Positions 32,147-40,695 of a stretch of DNA of 64,000 bases are shown here, piece after piece; position 1 is the first letter of the stretch, and each line of letters opens with the position of its first letter. A program made the translations under genes and the position numbers. The notes beneath the pieces were generated by a model that was not told the origin of the DNA, did not search any database, and saw only the letters and a list, made by a program, of their open reading frames with translations. Origin of the DNA: Actinoplanes auranticolor (lineage in GTDB: Bacteria > Actinomycetota > Actinomycetes > Mycobacteriales > Micromonosporaceae); assembly GCF_018332655.1 (NCBI RefSeq), contig NZ_BOQL01000021.1, forward strand, positions 62,001-126,000. The letters are read 5' to 3'.

Positions 32147-32476
32147 ATGGTCACCTCCGAACTCGACGCCGCCTTCGCCGCTCTGGGCGACCCCGTCCGG
32201 CGTGCCCTGGTGACCCGGCTGGCCCGCAGTGACGCCACGGTGGGGGAGCTCGCCGCGCCGTTCGACCTGACCCACCAGGCGATCTCCCACCACGTCGGGG
32301 TGCTGCGCCGCTGCGGCCTGGTCGAGCAGCGCCGCGAGGGCACCAGCCGCCCCTGCCGGCTGCGGGCCGACCGGCTGGCCCGGCTCAGCGCCTGGATCGA
32401 CGACCAGCGCCGCACCTGGGCCGACCGCCTCGACGCCCTCGAACAGCACCTGACCGAAGAGGAGGCCGGCCGTTGA
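32147..32476 (+). CDS. ArsR-family transcriptional regulator
   Basis: 109 residues with the ArsR winged helix: FAALGDPVRRALVTRLAR, DLTHQAISHHVGVLRRCGLV and a wing EGTSRPCRLR. No metal-binding Cys pair (ELCVCDL) is present, so it is the non-metal type often linked with SRPBCC (AHSA1) genes. TGA overlaps the TTG start of the next gene. Confidence 0.92.
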   Translation: MVTSELDAAFAALGDPVRRALVTRLARSDATVGELAAPFDLTHQAISHHVGVLRRCGLVEQRREGTSRPCRLRADRLARLSAWIDDQRRTWADRLDALEQHLTEEEAGR

Positions 32477-32934
32477 CCACGGAACTGCGCGGCGACGAAC
32501 TGATCGCCCGGCGCCACCTCCCGGCGCCGCCCGCGCGTGTCTGGGCGGCCTTCACCTCCCCGGCGAGCATCGCGGCGTTCTGGGGCGGCTCACACGCCAC
32601 CGTGCCCGCGAACTCGGTGACCGTCGACCTGCGCCCCGGCGGCGACTTCGCCCTCGACACCCGGGGCCCGGACGGCACGACGCGCCGGCTGCGGTTCGTC
32701 TACGTGAGCGTCACCGAGCCGCACGAGCTGGTCTTCGACGAACCGGTCACCGGCCTGCGCACGACCGTCACCCTCGGCCCGGCCGGCGACGGCACGGACC
32801 TGACCGTCCACCAGCGCCGGCTTCCCCCGGAGCTGCGGACCAGTCAGGCAGCCGACGGACTCGCCTCGATCCTCGAAGCGCTCGCGGCCCACCTGCGGCC
32901 ACCCACGACCACCCCGGAACGGAGCATCCGATGA
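32473..32934 (+). CDS. SRPBCC/AHSA1-domain protein
   Basis: 153 residues: IARRHLPAPPARVWAAFTSP, FWGGSHATVPA, DLRPGGDFAL, the AHSA1/SRPBCC pattern frequently paired with ArsR regulators. It begins with TTG at 32473, overlapping the ArsR stop (TTGA), and its own stop overlaps the next ATG, giving a tightly coupled three-gene operon. The ligand is unknown. Confidence 0.88.
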   Translation: MTTELRGDELIARRHLPAPPARVWAAFTSPASIAAFWGGSHATVPANSVTVDLRPGGDFALDTRGPDGTTRRLRFVYVSVTEPHELVFDEPVTGLRTTVTLGPAGDGTDLTVHQRRLPPELRTSQAADGLASILEALAAHLRPPTTTPERSIR

Positions 32935-33278
32935 CCCAGCGCGATCTCGTCGCGGAATACTTCGCCGGTTTCCGGACCGGCGACCACCCGCGCATCCTCG
33001 CCACCCTCACCGACGACGTCGAGTGGGTGATCCACGGCCACCGCACCACCCACGGCAAGGCCGAGTTCGACGGCGAGATCGAGAACCCGGGCTTCACCGG
33101 CCATCCGCAGCTGGACGTCCACCGCGTCCACGAGGACGGCCCGGTCGTCATCACGACGGGGGAGGGCCGGGGCGTCAGTGTCCACCATGGACCGTTCCGG
33201 TTCGCCTTCAACGACCTGTTCACATTCCGCGACGGCCACATCGCCCGGGTCGACTCCTACGTCGTCCGGTTGCCCTGA
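32931..33278 (+). CDS. NTF2-like (SnoaL-type) protein
   Basis: 115 residues: LVAEYFAGFRTGDHPRILATLTDDVEWVIHGHRTTHGKAEF, then FRFAFNDLFTFRDGHIARVDSY. It is a typical compact NTF2 domain with its late strands complete. Third gene of the ArsR operon (ATGA overlap). It might process or bind the same small molecule as the SRPBCC partner; substrate unknown. Confidence 0.82.
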   Translation: MTQRDLVAEYFAGFRTGDHPRILATLTDDVEWVIHGHRTTHGKAEFDGEIENPGFTGHPQLDVHRVHEDGPVVITTGEGRGVSVHHGPFRFAFNDLFTFRDGHIARVDSYVVRLP

Positions 33279-33341
33279 GCAAACCACTTCGACGGTACGG
33301 GCGCAGCCGTCCACAGACGCAGCACCGGGCGCGGCTGGCCC

Positions 33342-33371
33342 ACGGCCCGGCAAGCGGCCGTGCCGGGCCGT
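33342..33371. terminator. Terminator hairpin between ArsR operon and TetR gene
   Basis: ACGGCCCGGCA (33342-33352) pairs perfectly with TGCCGGGCCGT (33361-33371) around an 8-base loop. It lies in the 161-base convergent gap, which otherwise shows no gene. Confidence 0.65.
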
Positions 33372-33439
33372 TCGCGACCTCCGGCCGAGGTGCTCCGCTG
33401 TGGGCGCCCTCCGCGCCACACCACCGATGAACTGGCCTG

Positions 33440-34093
33440 CTACGTCTGCTTCGGTCCCCGCAAGCCCGGCTGACCCGCATCGCCGGGTGGGGTGGTCTCG
33501 TCCATCCGCCGGCCGTGGAGCACGCGGAGTGCGTCGAGGGCGACCGCGGTGAGCACGCCGCGGCCGACACCGGCTCGGCCGAGCAGCTCCATCCCCCGGG
33601 TGACGGCGACGAAGTAGACCGCCAGCGACTGCACGTTCGCGTCCTCGGGGATCTCCCGGTTCTCCCGCGCATGCTCCAGGCATTGTGCATAGACCCCGGC
33701 GAGCTGTTCGATGCCGGTCTTGGTGGCCGTCGAAAGGGGATCCTCCTCGCCGGTCGATTCGACCAGCGCACGCGTGGTGAGCGAGACCCGGCGATCACTG
33801 CTGCTGAACTCGATGGCCATCGTGAGCAGGTGACCCCGAATGCGTTCCAGCGGCGACGCGTCGTCGTGTCCGAGCGCTTCCGAGACGGCGCGCGTCGCCT
33901 CCTCGCGGTCCTCGGAGAGTGCCCGGAAGAACAATTCCCGCTTCCCGCCGAATGCGTTGTACAAGCTCTGTTTCCCCAAGCCGGTCGCCCGCACCAGGTC
34001 GTCCAGCGTCGCCGCGGCCAGGCCGTGCACGGCGAACACCTCACTGGCGCTGCTGACGACATCACTCTCGAGGAACTTGCGGGGGCGGGGCAT
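33440..34093 (-). CDS. TetR-family transcriptional regulator
   Basis: 217 residues, HTH at about residues 9-56 (FLESDVVSSASEVFAVHGLA, then RATGLGKQSLYNAFGGKREL), with a TetR_C-type effector domain. It is divergent from the SnoaL-like gene at 34193 with a palindrome in the gap; probable repressor of that gene and itself. Confidence 0.9.
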   Translation of the reverse strand: MPRPRKFLESDVVSSASEVFAVHGLAAATLDDLVRATGLGKQSLYNAFGGKRELFFRALSEDREEATRAVSEALGHDDASPLERIRGHLLTMAIEFSSSDRRVSLTTRALVESTGEEDPLSTATKTGIEQLAGVYAQCLEHARENREIPEDANVQSLAVYFVAVTRGMELLGRAGVGRGVLTAVALDALRVLHGRRMDETTPPGDAGQPGLRGPKQT

Positions 34094-34111
34094 GTGAGCA
34101 AGCTTACGTTA

Positions 34112-34127
34112 TTGACTACACGGTCAA
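34112..34127. promoter_or_regulatory. TetR operator overlapping the SnoaL promoter
   Basis: TTGAC-N6-GTCAA is a perfect inverted repeat in the 99-base divergent gap. Its left half (TTGACT) can also be the -35 of the rightward gene, with TTAGCC 18 bases on as a weak -10, so binding would block transcription. Confidence 0.6.
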
Positions 34128-34192
34128 AAACCTTGTTAGCCTGGCTGGAGCGCGCGCATCCGGAGACCACGGAACCATCGAGGAGAGCAGAC

Positions 34193-34663
34193 GTGAAGAG
34201 TAACGAGGAGATTGTTCGCGAGGCGTACCGGCTGGCGGAAGGGAATGTCCTCGACGGAGCCGGTTTCCGGGCCTTGTTCACCGAGAACGGCACGTTCAAC
34301 GACGTGCCGAATGCACTGACCTTCCGCGGGGACGAGATTCCTCAGGCGCTGGCGGGCTTTGCCGGCGTATTTCCCGACGTCCACCGCGAGCTCCTCGAAG
34401 TGCACGCGGCCGGCGATGTCGTTGCCGTCGAACTGCGCATTCAGGGAACGCATCTCGGCAGTTTCCCGACTCCGGTCGGCGAGATTCCGCCGACCGGTAA
34501 CCGTATCGACGTGCCGACGGCGGATCTCTGGTATCTCCGGGAGGGAAGAATCGAGAGCTTCAACTGCTACAACGCGGCGAATGTGCTGCTCGCCCAACTC
34601 GGGGCCGGCCCCGACTTCAAGTCGGCCATCGAGTCCGCCGAGACAGCCGCCACAGGGTCGTAG
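34193..34663 (+). CDS. SnoaL-like polyketide-cyclase-type protein (ester cyclase family)
   Basis: 156 residues: SNEEIVREAYRLAEGNVLDG, then FPDVHRELLEVHAAGDVVAVELRIQGTHLGSF and PTGNRIDVPTADLWYLREGRIES. This is the SnoaL/ester-cyclase layout in which the fold holds a hydrophobic ligand. GTG 34193 is chosen for GAGGAGA upstream. The TetR gene facing it is probably its repressor. Its base composition is slightly lower in GC than the neighbours, which could reflect a different origin. Confidence 0.85.
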   Translation: MKSNEEIVREAYRLAEGNVLDGAGFRALFTENGTFNDVPNALTFRGDEIPQALAGFAGVFPDVHRELLEVHAAGDVVAVELRIQGTHLGSFPTPVGEIPPTGNRIDVPTADLWYLREGRIESFNCYNAANVLLAQLGAGPDFKSAIESAETAATGS

Positions 34664-34846
34664 CCCCACCGGGCGCACCGCTTGATCGCCCTGTCTCGTT
34701 CCGGGAGGGCGCCGACCCCGCCGCATTCGCCGCCGCTTACCCGCCGAGCCCCGAACTCGCGGCGGACATGGCTGACCATCACGCACACCCCGGACCGGGG
34801 TTGATCGTTAGTCGGCTCAGGTGCCCGCGCGATCCAGGAGTCAGAC
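34664..34846. other. Intergenic, no gene recognised
   Basis: A 183-base gap before the secreted protein gene. A short frame reading SFREGADPAAFAAAYPP resembles coding sequence but has no start and matches nothing I know. No clear hairpin or promoter is seen. Confidence 0.4.
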
Positions 34847-35491
34847 ATGTCTTTGCGTTGCCTTTTCCGGCTGTCCCTCGCCGGTGCGACGCTCGCCGCC
34901 GGGATCGTGTCCGCCGCCCCGGCGTCCGCGGCCGTCACGTACGACCCCGCGTCGCGGACCGGTTTCGTCGGGGCGGCCGACGTCCGGCGGGCGTTCGGCT
35001 GGACCGCCGCGATGCTGGCCTCGCGGGCCGGAGAGGTCGCCTTCGACCACGACTTCTGGACCGACGACACCTACTCGGTCGTCTGCGGCAAGCGCACGTA
35101 CCCGGTGGTGCACCACAAGGAGTACGGCCACTACGAGCTGACCGACGCTGTGGTCCGCGGGTCCGGGTCCCGTTCCGCCGCGGGCTACGGCGACGGCATC
35201 ACCGGGTTCCGGCTCACCGGGGCGACCTCCGGCATCTCGGGCACCTCGGTGGCGCCGGCGGTCGGCCAGCCGTGCCCGGCGGGTGAGGACCCGGGGCAGG
35301 GCCGCGGTCAGGGCCCCGGTCGCGGAGCCGGTCAGGGCCGCGGGAAGGGCGCGACGATCGACGAGCTGCGCCTGGTGTCGTCGGCCACCGGCTGGGCCCT
35401 GGCCGCCCGGTCGGGCGAGGTCAGCCACCGCATCCTCACGGGCGGCCGGGGCACCGGGCCGGGTGGGCGGCTTCGAGCCCCAGGGTCGTAG
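34847..35491 (+). CDS. Secreted protein of unknown function with Gly/Arg/Gln-rich segment
   Basis: 214 residues. Signal peptide about 1-28 (cleavage after ASA). The mature part has two Cys, one in the middle (SVVCGKRTYPV) and one near residue 144, and a low-complexity stretch of GQGRG-type repeats at about 150-168, then ATIDELRLVSSATGWALAAR. ATG 34847 follows CCAGGAGTCAGAC. No family recognised; the Gly-rich stretch may be a linker or wall-associated segment. Confidence 0.7.
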   Translation: MSLRCLFRLSLAGATLAAGIVSAAPASAAVTYDPASRTGFVGAADVRRAFGWTAAMLASRAGEVAFDHDFWTDDTYSVVCGKRTYPVVHHKEYGHYELTDAVVRGSGSRSAAGYGDGITGFRLTGATSGISGTSVAPAVGQPCPAGEDPGQGRGQGPGRGAGQGRGKGATIDELRLVSSATGWALAARSGEVSHRILTGGRGTGPGGRLRAPGS

Positions 35492-35517
35492 GGCACGGTC
35501 GCGTCCGCGGCCGGGCT

Positions 35518-35805
35518 GTGGTGGTCGCGGAACCGGAGCGGGAAGTGGCAGAAGAGCGACCGCGGCAGCCTGTCCCGCTGGACTACCCCCAGAACGCGAT
35601 CAACCGGACCCTGGTGGCGCCGTACAGTCCGCGTCCCGCGCCGGGCGCGCCGGTGTCCGCGCCGATCACCTGGGACGAACTGGACGACCCGGGCCTGCGG
35701 CCCGACGGGTTCACCATCCGGTCGGTCCTGCCGCGCCTCGAGACGCACGGCGACCTGTTCAGCGCGGTGCTGGACCACCGGCAGGCGCTGCCGCCGCTGC
35801 GCTGA
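35518..35805 (+). pseudogene. Remnant of LigD polymerase (NHEJ primase) domain, C-terminal end only
   Basis: The frame encodes PLDYPQNAINRTLVAPYSPR, then PGAPVSAPITWDELDD and GFTIRSVLPRLETHGDLFSA. This is the end of the LigD/PolDom primase-polymerase domain used in bacterial end joining. Only about 80 of the usual ~290 residues remain and the catalytic Asp residues are upstream and missing, so it cannot polymerise. A GTG at 35518 opens the frame, but a product would have no active site. No ku or ligase gene is adjacent. Confidence 0.75.
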
Positions 35806-35820
35806 ACAGGCCCGGCGTGG

Positions 35821-36051
35821 TCAGTCGGTTTCGGCGTCGGCCGCCGCGTCGGCCTCACCCACCGGTACGCCGTCGGAGTCGCGGTTCGCGTTCTCCAGGT
35901 CGACGTCGGCACCGGTACGGGCCGCGTCGGCGTCGCGGTCCGAGGCGCCGACGGTCGGACCGCCGCCGCCCTGGTTCTCGTCGTCGCCGACGAGGTCACC
36001 CGCGACGGTCGCAGCGAGGGGAAGTCCGGCAGCGGACGGGGTTTCGGTCAT
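35821..36051 (-). CDS. Small acidic protein of unknown function
   Basis: 76 residues, very rich in Asp, Ala and Gly (GDDENQGGGGPTVGASDRDA, ending DAAADAETD), no Cys or hydrophobic segment; probably intrinsically disordered. ATG 36051 follows AAAGGA. It lies on the same strand as the FCD regulator (36119), 67 bases further on. No known family. Confidence 0.5.
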   Translation of the reverse strand: MTETPSAAGLPLAATVAGDLVGDDENQGGGGPTVGASDRDADAARTGADVDLENANRDSDGVPVGEADAAADAETD

Positions 36052-36118
36052 GGCCGTGTCCTTTCTGCAGTGTGCCCGTCGCGTACCCGGCGCCGCCGCC
36101 ACGAAACGCGGCCGGCCG

Positions 36119-36778
36119 TCAGCGCAGCTTCGCCATCAGCAGGCCGCGGGTGGCCTCGAGGTGGGCGCGCATCGCGGACTCGGCGGCCGCCCCGTCGCGG
36201 GCCAGCACGGCGGTGACCACCGGCTCGTGCTCGGCGTGGATCTCGGTCAGGGTGCGTCCGCTGGCCGTGGTCGGCGGGCCGAGCAGGGCGGTCGTGCTGC
36301 GCAGCTGCTCGACGATGGCCGCGGTGCGCGGGCGGCCCGAGGCCCGCAGCAGCAGGTCGTGCAGGGCGCGGTCGGCCGGCCAGAAGGACGCGTCGTCACC
36401 CCGTGCGGCTGCGGCGGCCATGGTGCCGAGCGCCGTCCGGATGGTGGCGTGCTGGTCGTCCGTCGCCTGCTCGGCCGCCAGGCGGGCGGCCGGCGGTTCC
36501 AGGGCCAGGCGGATGCCGATGATCTCCTCGATGTCGTGCGCCCGCGGCGGGAGCACCCGGAAGCCGCGGTTGCGCCTGATCTCCACCAGCCCGGCCTGGG
36601 CCAGCCGCAGCAGCCCCTCGCGGACCGGGCTGCGGGACACGCCCAGCAGCTCCGCCAGCTGATAGACGGAATAGGTGGTCTCCGGCACGAGCTCCCCGGC
36701 GGCCACGCCGTCCCGGACCGCCTGGGAGACGGCGTCGGCGAGAGAAGATGCCTCCGGAGGAAGACGAAGCGCGGGCAT
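36119..36778 (-). CDS. GntR-family regulator, FCD subfamily
   Basis: 219 residues: GntR winged helix (TTYSVYQLAELLGVSRSPVR, then EGLLRLAQAGLVEIRRNRGF) at about 30-75, then an all-helical FCD domain with IIGIRLALEPPAARLAA. FCD regulators sense organic acids; LldR/GlcC-type members control lactate or glycolate oxidation. ATG 36778 (MPALRLPP) or 36787 (MLLMPALR) may be used; the latter lies inside the operator. It is divergent from the dehydrogenase it probably controls. Confidence 0.88.
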   Translation of the reverse strand: MPALRLPPEASSLADAVSQAVRDGVAAGELVPETTYSVYQLAELLGVSRSPVREGLLRLAQAGLVEIRRNRGFRVLPPRAHDIEEIIGIRLALEPPAARLAAEQATDDQHATIRTALGTMAAAAARGDDASFWPADRALHDLLLRASGRPRTAAIVEQLRSTTALLGPPTTASGRTLTEIHAEHEPVVTAVLARDGAAAESAMRAHLEATRGLLMAKLR

Positions 36779-36780
36779 GA

Positions 36781-36792
36781 GTAACATGTTAC
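36781..36792. promoter_or_regulatory. GntR/FCD operator abutting the dehydrogenase start
   Basis: GTAACATGTTAC is a perfect 12-bp palindrome that ends 2 bases before the ATG of the rightward gene (36795) and covers an alternative ATG of the regulator. Such a position would block both genes; the rightward transcript would be leaderless or nearly so. Confidence 0.75.
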
Positions 36793-36794
36793 CT

Positions 36795-39572
36795 ATGAAT
36801 GATGTGGTGGCGGCACTGGGCAGGGCCGGACTCGAGGTGCGGGCCGACGCCGGCACCCTCGGCATGTACGCCTCCGACGCCTCGCTGTACCGGATCCCGC
36901 CGCTGGCCGTGGTGCGGCCCCGGCACGTCGACGAGGTGGCCGCGGCGCTGGCCGTGGCCCGGGAGACCGGGGTGCCGCTGACCTCCCGGGGCGCGGGCAC
37001 GTCGGTAGCCGGCAACGCCGTCGGGCGCGGCATCGTGCTGGACTTCTCCCGCCACCTCAACCGGGTGCTGGAGATCGACCCGGACGCCCGGACGGCGGTG
37101 GTGGAGCCGGGCACCGTGCACGCCGTCCTGCAGAAGGCCGTCGTGCCGCACGGCGTCCGCTTCGGTCCCGACCCGTCGACCCACCCGCGCTGCACCATCG
37201 GCGGGATGATCGGCAACAACGCCTGCGGCTCGCGCTCGCTTGCCTACGGCCGCACCTCCGACAACGTGGCCGGCCTGGAGCTGCTGACCGCGGCGGGGGA
37301 GAGGCTCACCACCGGACCGGAGGGTGTGCACGGCGCCGGGCAGGTCATCGACGGCGTACGCGCGGTCGTCGGCGCCCATCTGGCCACCGCCCGCACCGAG
37401 TTCGACCGGTTCGGCCGGCAGGTCTCCGGCTACGCCGTGCAGCACCTGCTGCCGGAGCGCTTCGACCTGACCCGGGCGCTCGTCGGCTCGGAGGGCACGC
37501 TGGCGGTCATCACCCGGGCGACCGTCAAGCTGGTCGTGGACTCCCCGGTCCGGGTGGTGGTCGTGCTCGGCTTCCGGGACATCGTCGCGGCCGGCGAGGC
37601 AGCCCCGGCGGTCGTCGCGCACGGCCCGACCTCCTGCGAGGGACTCGACTCGCGCCTGCTCGACGTGCTGCGGGCCCGGCGCGGACCGGACGCCGTCCCG
37701 CCGCTGCCGCGCGGCGGGGCCTGGCTCTTCGTCGAGCTGGCCGGCGACCAGGCCGGCGAGGTGACGGCGCGGGCGCAGCGGCTCGCGGCCGACGGCATCG
37801 CCGACGACGCCCTGGTGGTGACCGATCCCGCCGTGCAGGCCCGGCTGTGGCGGATCCGGGAGGACGGCGCGGGCCTGGCCGGCCGGGCACCGTCGGACAA
37901 GCCGGCCTGGCCGGGCTGGGAGGACGCGGCCGTCCCGCCGCAGCGTCTGGGTGCCTACCTGGCCCGGTTCGACGAGCTCGTCGCCTCGTACGACATGACC
38001 TCGGCCCCGTTCGGCCACTTCGGCGACGGGTGCATGCACGTCCGGCTCGACCTCCCGCTGGACCAGCCGGGCGGGACCAAGATCATGCGCGAGTTCCTCA
38101 CCGACGCGGCCCGGCTCGTCGGCGAGTTCGGCGGTTCGCTGTCCGGGGAGCACGGCGACGGCCGCGCCCGCTCGGAGCTGCTCCCGCACATGTACTCCGC
38201 GGAGGCCATCGCCCTGTTCGCCGGGATCAAGCACGCCTTCGACCCGGGCAACCTGCTCAACCCCGGCGTGCTGGTCGACCCGGACCCGATCGACGCCGAC
38301 GTCCGGCCCGCGGGGCGCTTCCCGCTCACGCAGCTCGCCATGGCGTACCCGCACGACGACGGCGAGCTCGGTCAGGCCGTGCACCGCTGCACCGGCGTCG
38401 GGAAGTGCCGCGCCGACAACTCCGCCGCCGGCGGCGTCATGTGCCCGTCCTACCTGGCCACCCGCGAGGAGAAGGACTCCACCCGCGGGCGCGCCCGGGT
38501 GCTGCAGGAGGTCGTCCGCGGCGAGCTCCCGTGGTCGCACCCGTCGGTGCACGACGCGATGGACCTCTGCCTGTCCTGCAAGGGCTGCGCCTCGGACTGC
38601 CCGACCGGCATCGACATGGCCACCTACAAGTCCGAGGTGCTGCACCAGACCTACCGGCGCAAACTGCGCCCGCGCTCGCACTACACGCTGGGCAAGCTGC
38701 CGCTCTGGGCCCGCCTGGCCGGCTGGACGCCGCGGCTGGCCAACCTCGCCGTGCGGATGCCCGTCCTCGGCCCGTTCCTCCTCTGGCTGGCCGGGGTGGA
38801 CAAGCGCCGGTCCGTGCCGGCCTTCGCCCGGCGCCCGTTCCGGCGCACCTTCGCCACCACGGCGGCCGAGGGCCGCCAACCCGTGGTGCTCTTCGCCGAC
38901 TCCTTCTCCGACGCCTTCTCACCCGAGGTCGCCGAGGCCACGGTACGGGTGCTGCGCGCCGCCGGCTACGAGCCGCGGCTGCCGTCCGGGTCGGTCTGCT
39001 GCGGGCTGACCTGGATCACGACCGGTCAGCTGGACGCGGCCAAGAAGATCCTCGGCCGTACGGTCGCCGCCCTCGCCGCCGACGCCCGCGCCGGCATCCC
39101 GATCGTCGGCATCGAGCCCTCCTGTACCGCTGTCCTGCGCTCCGACGTCCACGAGCTGCTCCCTGGAGACGCGGACGCCGCCGCGGTGGCCGGCTCGGTG
39201 CGGACTCTGGCCGAGCTGCTCGCGCAGACCCCGGGCTGGACCCCGCCGGATCTGTCCGGTGTGGACGTCATCGCCCAGCCGCACTGCCACCACCACGCCG
39301 TCCTGGGCTGGAAGGCCGACGCGGATCTGCTGGCCACGACCGGGGCCCGGGTGCGACGGCTCGCCGGGTGCTGCGGCCTGGCCGGCAACTTCGGCGTCGA
39401 GATCGGCCACTACGAGGTCTCCGTGGCCGTGGCGGAGCAGAACCTGTTGCCCGCCCTGGACGCGGCCCCGGATGCTGTGGTGCTGGCCGACGGGTTCTCC
39501 TGCCGTACCCAGGTCGCCGATCTGCGCGACCGCCCCGCCGTGCACCTGGCCCAGCTGCTCGACCAGCGGTGA
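36795..39572 (+). CDS. FAD- and 4Fe-4S-binding D-2-hydroxyacid dehydrogenase (D-lactate/glycolate type)
   Basis: 925 residues combining three functions. The PCMH FAD-binding domain (about 25-250) has TSRGAGTSVAGNAVGRG. The FAD-oxidase C domain runs to about residue 520 with SGEHGDGRARSELLP. A ferredoxin region has CTGVGKC and CLSCKGCASDCPTG, and the C-terminal part has the CCG motifs CCGLTW and CCGLAGNFG, as in GlpC/LldE. The protein is YdiJ-like in layout and would pass electrons from a D-2-hydroxyacid (lactate, glycolate or 2-hydroxyglutarate) to the quinone pool. Controlled by the divergent FCD regulator. Which acid is used cannot be told. Confidence 0.9.
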   Translation: MNDVVAALGRAGLEVRADAGTLGMYASDASLYRIPPLAVVRPRHVDEVAAALAVARETGVPLTSRGAGTSVAGNAVGRGIVLDFSRHLNRVLEIDPDARTAVVEPGTVHAVLQKAVVPHGVRFGPDPSTHPRCTIGGMIGNNACGSRSLAYGRTSDNVAGLELLTAAGERLTTGPEGVHGAGQVIDGVRAVVGAHLATARTEFDRFGRQVSGYAVQHLLPERFDLTRALVGSEGTLAVITRATVKLVVDSPVRVVVVLGFRDIVAAGEAAPAVVAHGPTSCEGLDSRLLDVLRARRGPDAVPPLPRGGAWLFVELAGDQAGEVTARAQRLAADGIADDALVVTDPAVQARLWRIREDGAGLAGRAPSDKPAWPGWEDAAVPPQRLGAYLARFDELVASYDMTSAPFGHFGDGCMHVRLDLPLDQPGGTKIMREFLTDAARLVGEFGGSLSGEHGDGRARSELLPHMYSAEAIALFAGIKHAFDPGNLLNPGVLVDPDPIDADVRPAGRFPLTQLAMAYPHDDGELGQAVHRCTGVGKCRADNSAAGGVMCPSYLATREEKDSTRGRARVLQEVVRGELPWSHPSVHDAMDLCLSCKGCASDCPTGIDMATYKSEVLHQTYRRKLRPRSHYTLGKLPLWARLAGWTPRLANLAVRMPVLGPFLLWLAGVDKRRSVPAFARRPFRRTFATTAAEGRQPVVLFADSFSDAFSPEVAEATVRVLRAAGYEPRLPSGSVCCGLTWITTGQLDAAKKILGRTVAALAADARAGIPIVGIEPSCTAVLRSDVHELLPGDADAAAVAGSVRTLAELLAQTPGWTPPDLSGVDVIAQPHCHHHAVLGWKADADLLATTGARVRRLAGCCGLAGNFGVEIGHYEVSVAVAEQNLLPALDAAPDAVVLADGFSCRTQVADLRDRPAVHLAQLLDQR

Positions 39573-39590
39573 TCCGGCCGGGGCAGACAT

Positions 39591-39600
39591 AGAGATCTCT
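39591..39600. promoter_or_regulatory. Palindrome upstream of secreted protein gene
   Basis: AGAGATCTCT, a perfect 10-bp palindrome, lies 80 bases before the gene at 39680. It may be an operator; weak evidence. Confidence 0.3.
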
Positions 39601-39679
39601 CGTTGCTACCGTGGTCGGCGATCGATCGACCGGGACGATCGTTTCCGGTCACACGGGGAATCGACGTGAGGAAACCACC

Positions 39680-40609
39680 ATGCGCATCTTCGTACGCGCG
39701 GGCGCGATAGCGCTCGCCGCGGGCTCCGTCATGCTCGGCGGCGCCGTCGCCGCCCAGGCCGCGCCGGCCGCCGACGTCACCTTCACGGTGAACCGGCTCA
39801 TCCTGCAGCCGGCGGATTCCGGCCACACCGGCCGCGTCCGCATCGTCATCAGCAACACCGGCAGCGAGCCCTTCGACGGCGGCTTCAGCATCACCGAGCC
39901 GATCGCCGAGACCCTCGGCGACATCGAGGGCGCCGGTGGCTGCGGCATCAACCGCACGCCCGACAACCGCCAGATCGCCCTGTGCCCCCTCGACGGCGAG
40001 ATCGCCGCGGGCGGCTCCGCGGTGATCACGGCCAACTTCCGCTCACCGGCCCGGCCCCAGTCGTACGCGCGGATCGCCCCGCTGGCCGGCAGTGTCGAGG
40101 TCGACGGGGTGACCACCGAGTTCCCGGCGCTGTTCCGGGCCACCACCGGTTCCCTGCGCAACCCCCAGCCGTACGTGCAGGACACGACCGGCGCCCTCAC
40201 CGTGACCGCCGCCGACGCGACGCTCACCCGTCAGGCGGACGGCACCTTCACGGGCCGGGTGCCGGTGACCGTACGCAACGACAGCGACGCCCCGCACCAG
40301 GGACTGTGGACCGAGGTCGTGGTCCCGGCCGGTCTCGAGGGCTGGCCGGCCATCGAGCCCAGTGACGTCTGCGTGCCGACGGACCGCCTGCCGGTCCCGC
40401 CGGGCGGCACCAGCGTGGGCTGCGTCCTCTACGGCGGCCAGCTGGCCGAGGGCGAGGAGCGCACCTTCGAGTGGGTCCTGACGGCACCCGCGGAGACGCC
40501 GGCCGGCCCGCTCGGCACCGCCACGACGCTGGTGGCGTACACCAACGAGGACGTGCAACAGAGCGACAACGCCAACGTCGACACGTTCACCATCACGGTC
40601 GCCGGCTGA
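39680..40609 (+). CDS. Secreted protein with two Ig-like/DUF11-type domains
   Basis: 309 residues. Signal peptide about 1-28 (ends AQAAPAAD). The mature protein has two beta-sandwich segments (about 35-160 and 175-305), both built on phrases such as GRVRIVISNTGSEPFDGGF and GRVPVTVRNDSDAPHQGLW, each with a Cys pair. This resembles DUF11/conserved-repeat domains of actinobacterial surface proteins. ATG 39680 follows GTGAGGAAACC. A strong hairpin terminator ends the unit. Role unknown, perhaps cell-surface structure. Confidence 0.75.
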   Translation: MRIFVRAGAIALAAGSVMLGGAVAAQAAPAADVTFTVNRLILQPADSGHTGRVRIVISNTGSEPFDGGFSITEPIAETLGDIEGAGGCGINRTPDNRQIALCPLDGEIAAGGSAVITANFRSPARPQSYARIAPLAGSVEVDGVTTEFPALFRATTGSLRNPQPYVQDTTGALTVTAADATLTRQADGTFTGRVPVTVRNDSDAPHQGLWTEVVVPAGLEGWPAIEPSDVCVPTDRLPVPPGGTSVGCVLYGGQLAEGEERTFEWVLTAPAETPAGPLGTATTLVAYTNEDVQQSDNANVDTFTITVAG

Positions 40610-40624
40610 CGCACCACCCGCACC

Positions 40625-40655
40625 GAAGGCCCTGATCACCGCGATCAGGGCCTTC
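40625..40655. terminator. Terminator hairpin after secreted protein gene
   Basis: GAAGGCCCTGATC (40625-40637) pairs perfectly with GATCAGGGCCTTC (40643-40655) around a 5-base loop, 16 bases past the stop and before the convergent small gene. Confidence 0.85.
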
Positions 40656-40695
40656 GTGCTGCCGGTGCCCGTGCGGTCCTCCCGCGCGGGCCGGC

